This document shows, piece by piece, positions 6,148 to 7,316 of a DNA stretch of 7,316 bases. How positions within the stretch are numbered: the first letter of the stretch is position 1; every line of letters begins with the position of its first letter. The notes under the pieces were generated by a model, which was not told where the DNA came from, made no database searches, and saw nothing but the letters and a program-made list of their open reading frames with translations. Made by a program: the position numbers and the translations under genes. Source of the DNA: Microcaldota archaeon (GTDB lineage: Archaea > Micrarchaeota > Micrarchaeia > Norongarragalinales > Norongarragalinaceae); NCBI GenBank assembly GCA_018304285.1, contig JAGVWL010000009.1:1-7316 (forward strand), given 5' to 3'.

Positions 6148-6486
6148 ATGGTTAAAAATCCCGGTGCGCTAACGTTTTTGGAAGGTGGTGTGGGCATGGC
6201 GCAAGTTCCGTTAGAGTCTTTCCAGCTGCGAGTGGCGGCGGGAAAAGGGGTTTACGGCAAGATAGACATTAGCGTGTGGCAGGGACGGCAGAAGGAAGGC
6301 AAGGCGTTGTCCTCGTCGATTTCGCTTCGCTTCCAGGATTTGGAAAAAAGCGTTGCCTACCTCAACGCCGAAGACGCGCTCAAGCTCTCGGCAATGCTGC
6401 ACAACTACGCGGTGCAAATCATGCGCTTGGACACCGAACGAAGGCTTCTTGCATGGAGGGAAAAGCAGGACGTCGAATTCGTTTGA
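6148..6486 (+). CDS. Small protein, possible PC4/Whirly-like ssDNA-binding fold
   Basis: Last gene of the RPA operon, 5 nt after the preceding stop; 112 aa from ATG 6148 or 97 aa from ATG 6196. The second start has the better ribosome site, AAGGTGG with 7 nt spacing, so the shorter form M-A-Q-V-P-L-E may be the real or main product; ATG 6148 has only GTGGGG upstream. The predicted layout is strand-strand-strand (F-Q-L-R-V, G-K-I-D-I-S-V-W, A-L-S-S-S-I-S-L-R-F), then a strand and long amphipathic helix (Y-L-N-A-E-D-A-L-K-L-S-A-M-L) with a charged tail. G-K-I-D-I followed by L-N-x-E-x-x-x-x-L resembles the PC4 arrangement, and the position beside RPA agrees. No family is recognised with certainty; the DNA-binding role is an inference. 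Confidence 0.7.
   Translation: MVKNPGALTFLEGGVGMAQVPLESFQLRVAAGKGVYGKIDISVWQGRQKEGKALSSSISLRFQDLEKSVAYLNAEDALKLSAMLHNYAVQIMRLDTERRLLAWREKQDVEFV
6182..6188 (+). promoter_or_regulatory. Internal ribosome binding site supporting a start at 6196
   Basis: AAGGTGG is followed by 7 nt and then the in-frame ATG at 6196. It is a better match to the archaeal anti-Shine-Dalgarno than the sequence before ATG 6148, so the 97-aa form may be the main product. Confidence 0.5.
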
Positions 6487-6517
6487 AAAAAAGATAACAG
6501 GGCGCCTTGCGGCGCCC
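6486..6517 (-). terminator. Hairpin plus T7 terminator for the glutamine synthetase gene
   Basis: GGGCGCC (6500-6506), a 4-nt loop (6507-6510) and GGCGCCC (6511-6517) make a perfect 7-bp stem. Read on the minus strand, it is followed 7 nt later by seven T (6492-6486, A7 on the plus strand). The T tract alone is a typical archaeal terminator; the hairpin makes it resemble a bacterial intrinsic one. The T7 overlaps the stop codon of the convergent gene by one base. Confidence 0.55.
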
Positions 6518-6518
6518 C

Positions 6519-6528
6519 GCCTCGAGGC
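6519..6528. repeat. Ten-base perfect palindrome
   Basis: GCCTCGAGGC lies one base after the terminator hairpin in the convergent spacer. It may extend the hairpin region or be a protein site; no function can be assigned. Confidence 0.4.
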
Positions 6529-6537
6529 AGTCTTTCC

Positions 6538-6561
6538 TTGGGGTTGCTCTTGGGGTTGCTT
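6538..6561. repeat. Two-copy 12-bp tandem repeat
   Basis: TTGGGGTTGCTC (6538-6549) is followed directly by TTGGGGTTGCTT (6550-6561), 11 of 12 bases identical. It lies in the convergent spacer between the RPA operon and glutamine synthetase. Only two copies and two G4 runs are present, so a full G-quadruplex is not expected from this stretch alone. Confidence 0.75.
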
Positions 6562-6601
6562 CAATCGCCTCTCCAGTTCGATGCTTGCAATGCACGCTTC
6601 G

Positions 6602-6610
6602 TTTTTTTTT
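6602..6610 (+). terminator. Oligo-T terminator for the RPA operon
   Basis: A T9 tract on the plus strand lies about 115 nt after the last stop of the operon. Archaeal RNA polymerase commonly terminates at such U-tracts without a hairpin. The tract overlaps the last codon positions of the convergent glutamine synthetase gene (stop TAA at 6611-6609). Confidence 0.5.
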
Positions 6611-7316
6611 ATAACCTCGGCAGGTAGGTTTTGATTTCCCAGTCGGAAACGCTCAGGCGAAAGTCGTTCCACTGCCGCTCTTGGGCCGCGAGGTGCTTGG
6701 AGAAAGCGTGCTCTCCAAGCGTTTTTGCCATGAGCGGGCTCTTGCGCGTTTCTTCCATAGCTTCCCCCAGCGAGCCGGGGAGCGTTTGCACGTAAAACTC
6801 CTTGAGCTTGGCGTCGTCGAAGTTGTACACGTTTTCCTCCACCGCTGCCGGAGGCTTCAACTTTCCATCAATGCCGTCCAACCCTGCTGCGAGCATTGCC
6901 GAAAACGCCAGGTAGGGGTTGGTTGAAGCGTCGGGACAGCGCAATTCCACGCGCGTGGCTTTTTTCCCGTGCACTTCGGGAACGCGAATCATTGCACTGC
7001 GGTTGACGCGCCCCCAGCACACGTAGACCGGCGCTTCGTAGCCAGGCACCAGCCTTTTGTAGGAATTTACCGTCGGCGCGACTACGCCGGCGAAAGCGCG
7101 GGCGTGCTTTATCTGGCCTGCCACGAACTGCAACGCCGTCTCGCTCAAATTGTACTCTCCGCCTTCGCCGTAAAACGCGTTTTCGTTTCCCTTCCACAAG
7201 CTCTGGTGCACGTGCATTCCGCTTCCGTTCTTTCCGAACAGCGGCTTGGGCATGAACGAAGCGTAAAGGCCGTGTTTCTTTGCGATGATTTTCACGACGT
7301 TTTTGATGAGCAAAAC
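6609..7316 (-). CDS. glnA: Type I glutamine synthetase, C-terminal part (runs off right edge)
   Basis: This enzyme makes glutamine from glutamate, ammonia and ATP in the cytoplasm. The frame is open to the window edge, giving 235 residues. The TTG at 7313 is internal, not a start, because family conservation already applies there. Active-site blocks, numbered from the first residue at the edge, are F-M-P-K-P-L-F-G (21-28) and N-G-S-G-M-H-V-H-Q-S (30-39) with metal/ATP-site histidines. N-S-Y-K-R-L-V-P-G-Y-E-A-P and R-V-E-L-R-C-P-D-A-S-T-N-P-Y-L-A follow, with catalytic Arg and Glu residues. The end, W-E-I-K-T-Y-L-P-R-L, is normal. The adenylylation segment N-L-Y-x-L-P-P-E-E of GSI-beta is absent, so this is the GSI-alpha type found in archaea. 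No GlnB or GlnK gene is visible here. It converges with the RPA operon. Confidence 0.95.
   Translation of the reverse strand, partial: VLLIKNVVKIIAKKHGLYASFMPKPLFGKNGSGMHVHQSLWKGNENAFYGEGGEYNLSETALQFVAGQIKHARAFAGVVAPTVNSYKRLVPGYEAPVYVCWGRVNRSAMIRVPEVHGKKATRVELRCPDASTNPYLAFSAMLAAGLDGIDGKLKPPAAVEENVYNFDDAKLKEFYVQTLPGSLGEAMEETRKSPLMAKTLGEHAFSKHLAAQERQWNDFRLSVSDWEIKTYLPRL

Noticed and set aside
6538..6561. CRISPR or telomere-like repeat
   Set aside because: There are only two short tandem copies with no spacers, and no cas genes or other repeats in the window.
6211..6672. Minus-strand open frame of 153 aa spanning the convergent spacer
   Set aside because: It overlaps glnA and the PC4-like gene on opposite strands and crosses the terminator hairpin; composition is shadow-like.

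Overview
The window looks archaeal. It carries a geranylgeranylglyceryl phosphate (GGGP) synthase for ether lipids and a replication protein A (RPA) built from OB-folds plus a zinc finger. It also has A/T-rich TATA-type promoters and very tightly packed genes, some with GTG or TTG starts. The small gene sizes and divergent enzyme motifs would fit a DPANN-like lineage, but that placement is only a guess.

Left half, minus strand (reading from 3605 down to 1): a GGGP synthase, an MgtC/DUF4010 membrane protein, an RNA 3'-terminal phosphate cyclase (rtcA), and the start of a secreted protein of unknown function that runs off the left edge. The gaps are 28, 43 and 64 nt, so they could form one transcription unit. 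Weak TATA-like sequences before rtcA and the secreted gene may be extra promoters. A palindromic TTTTATAAAA at 3649-3658 is the likely promoter of the GGGP synthase and may also serve the divergent plus-strand genes.

Middle to right, plus strand (3713-6486): four genes with spacings of 4, -4 and 5 nt, so almost certainly one operon. They are a basic protein of unknown function, RPA with two clearly duplicated OB-folds and a zinc finger, a small protein that looks like a degenerate protein-kinase fold, and a short protein whose beta-strand/helix layout resembles PC4/Whirly single-strand DNA binders. The operon therefore joins a recognised ssDNA-binding protein to three unassigned partners. This is the best candidate in the window for something undescribed.

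Right edge, minus strand: the C-terminal two thirds or so of a type I glutamine synthetase, convergent with the RPA operon. The 122-nt convergent spacer holds a perfect 7-bp hairpin, oligo-T tracts facing both directions, a 10-bp palindrome and a 12-bp tandem repeat. No tRNA, rRNA, CRISPR array, insertion sequence or integrase was seen.
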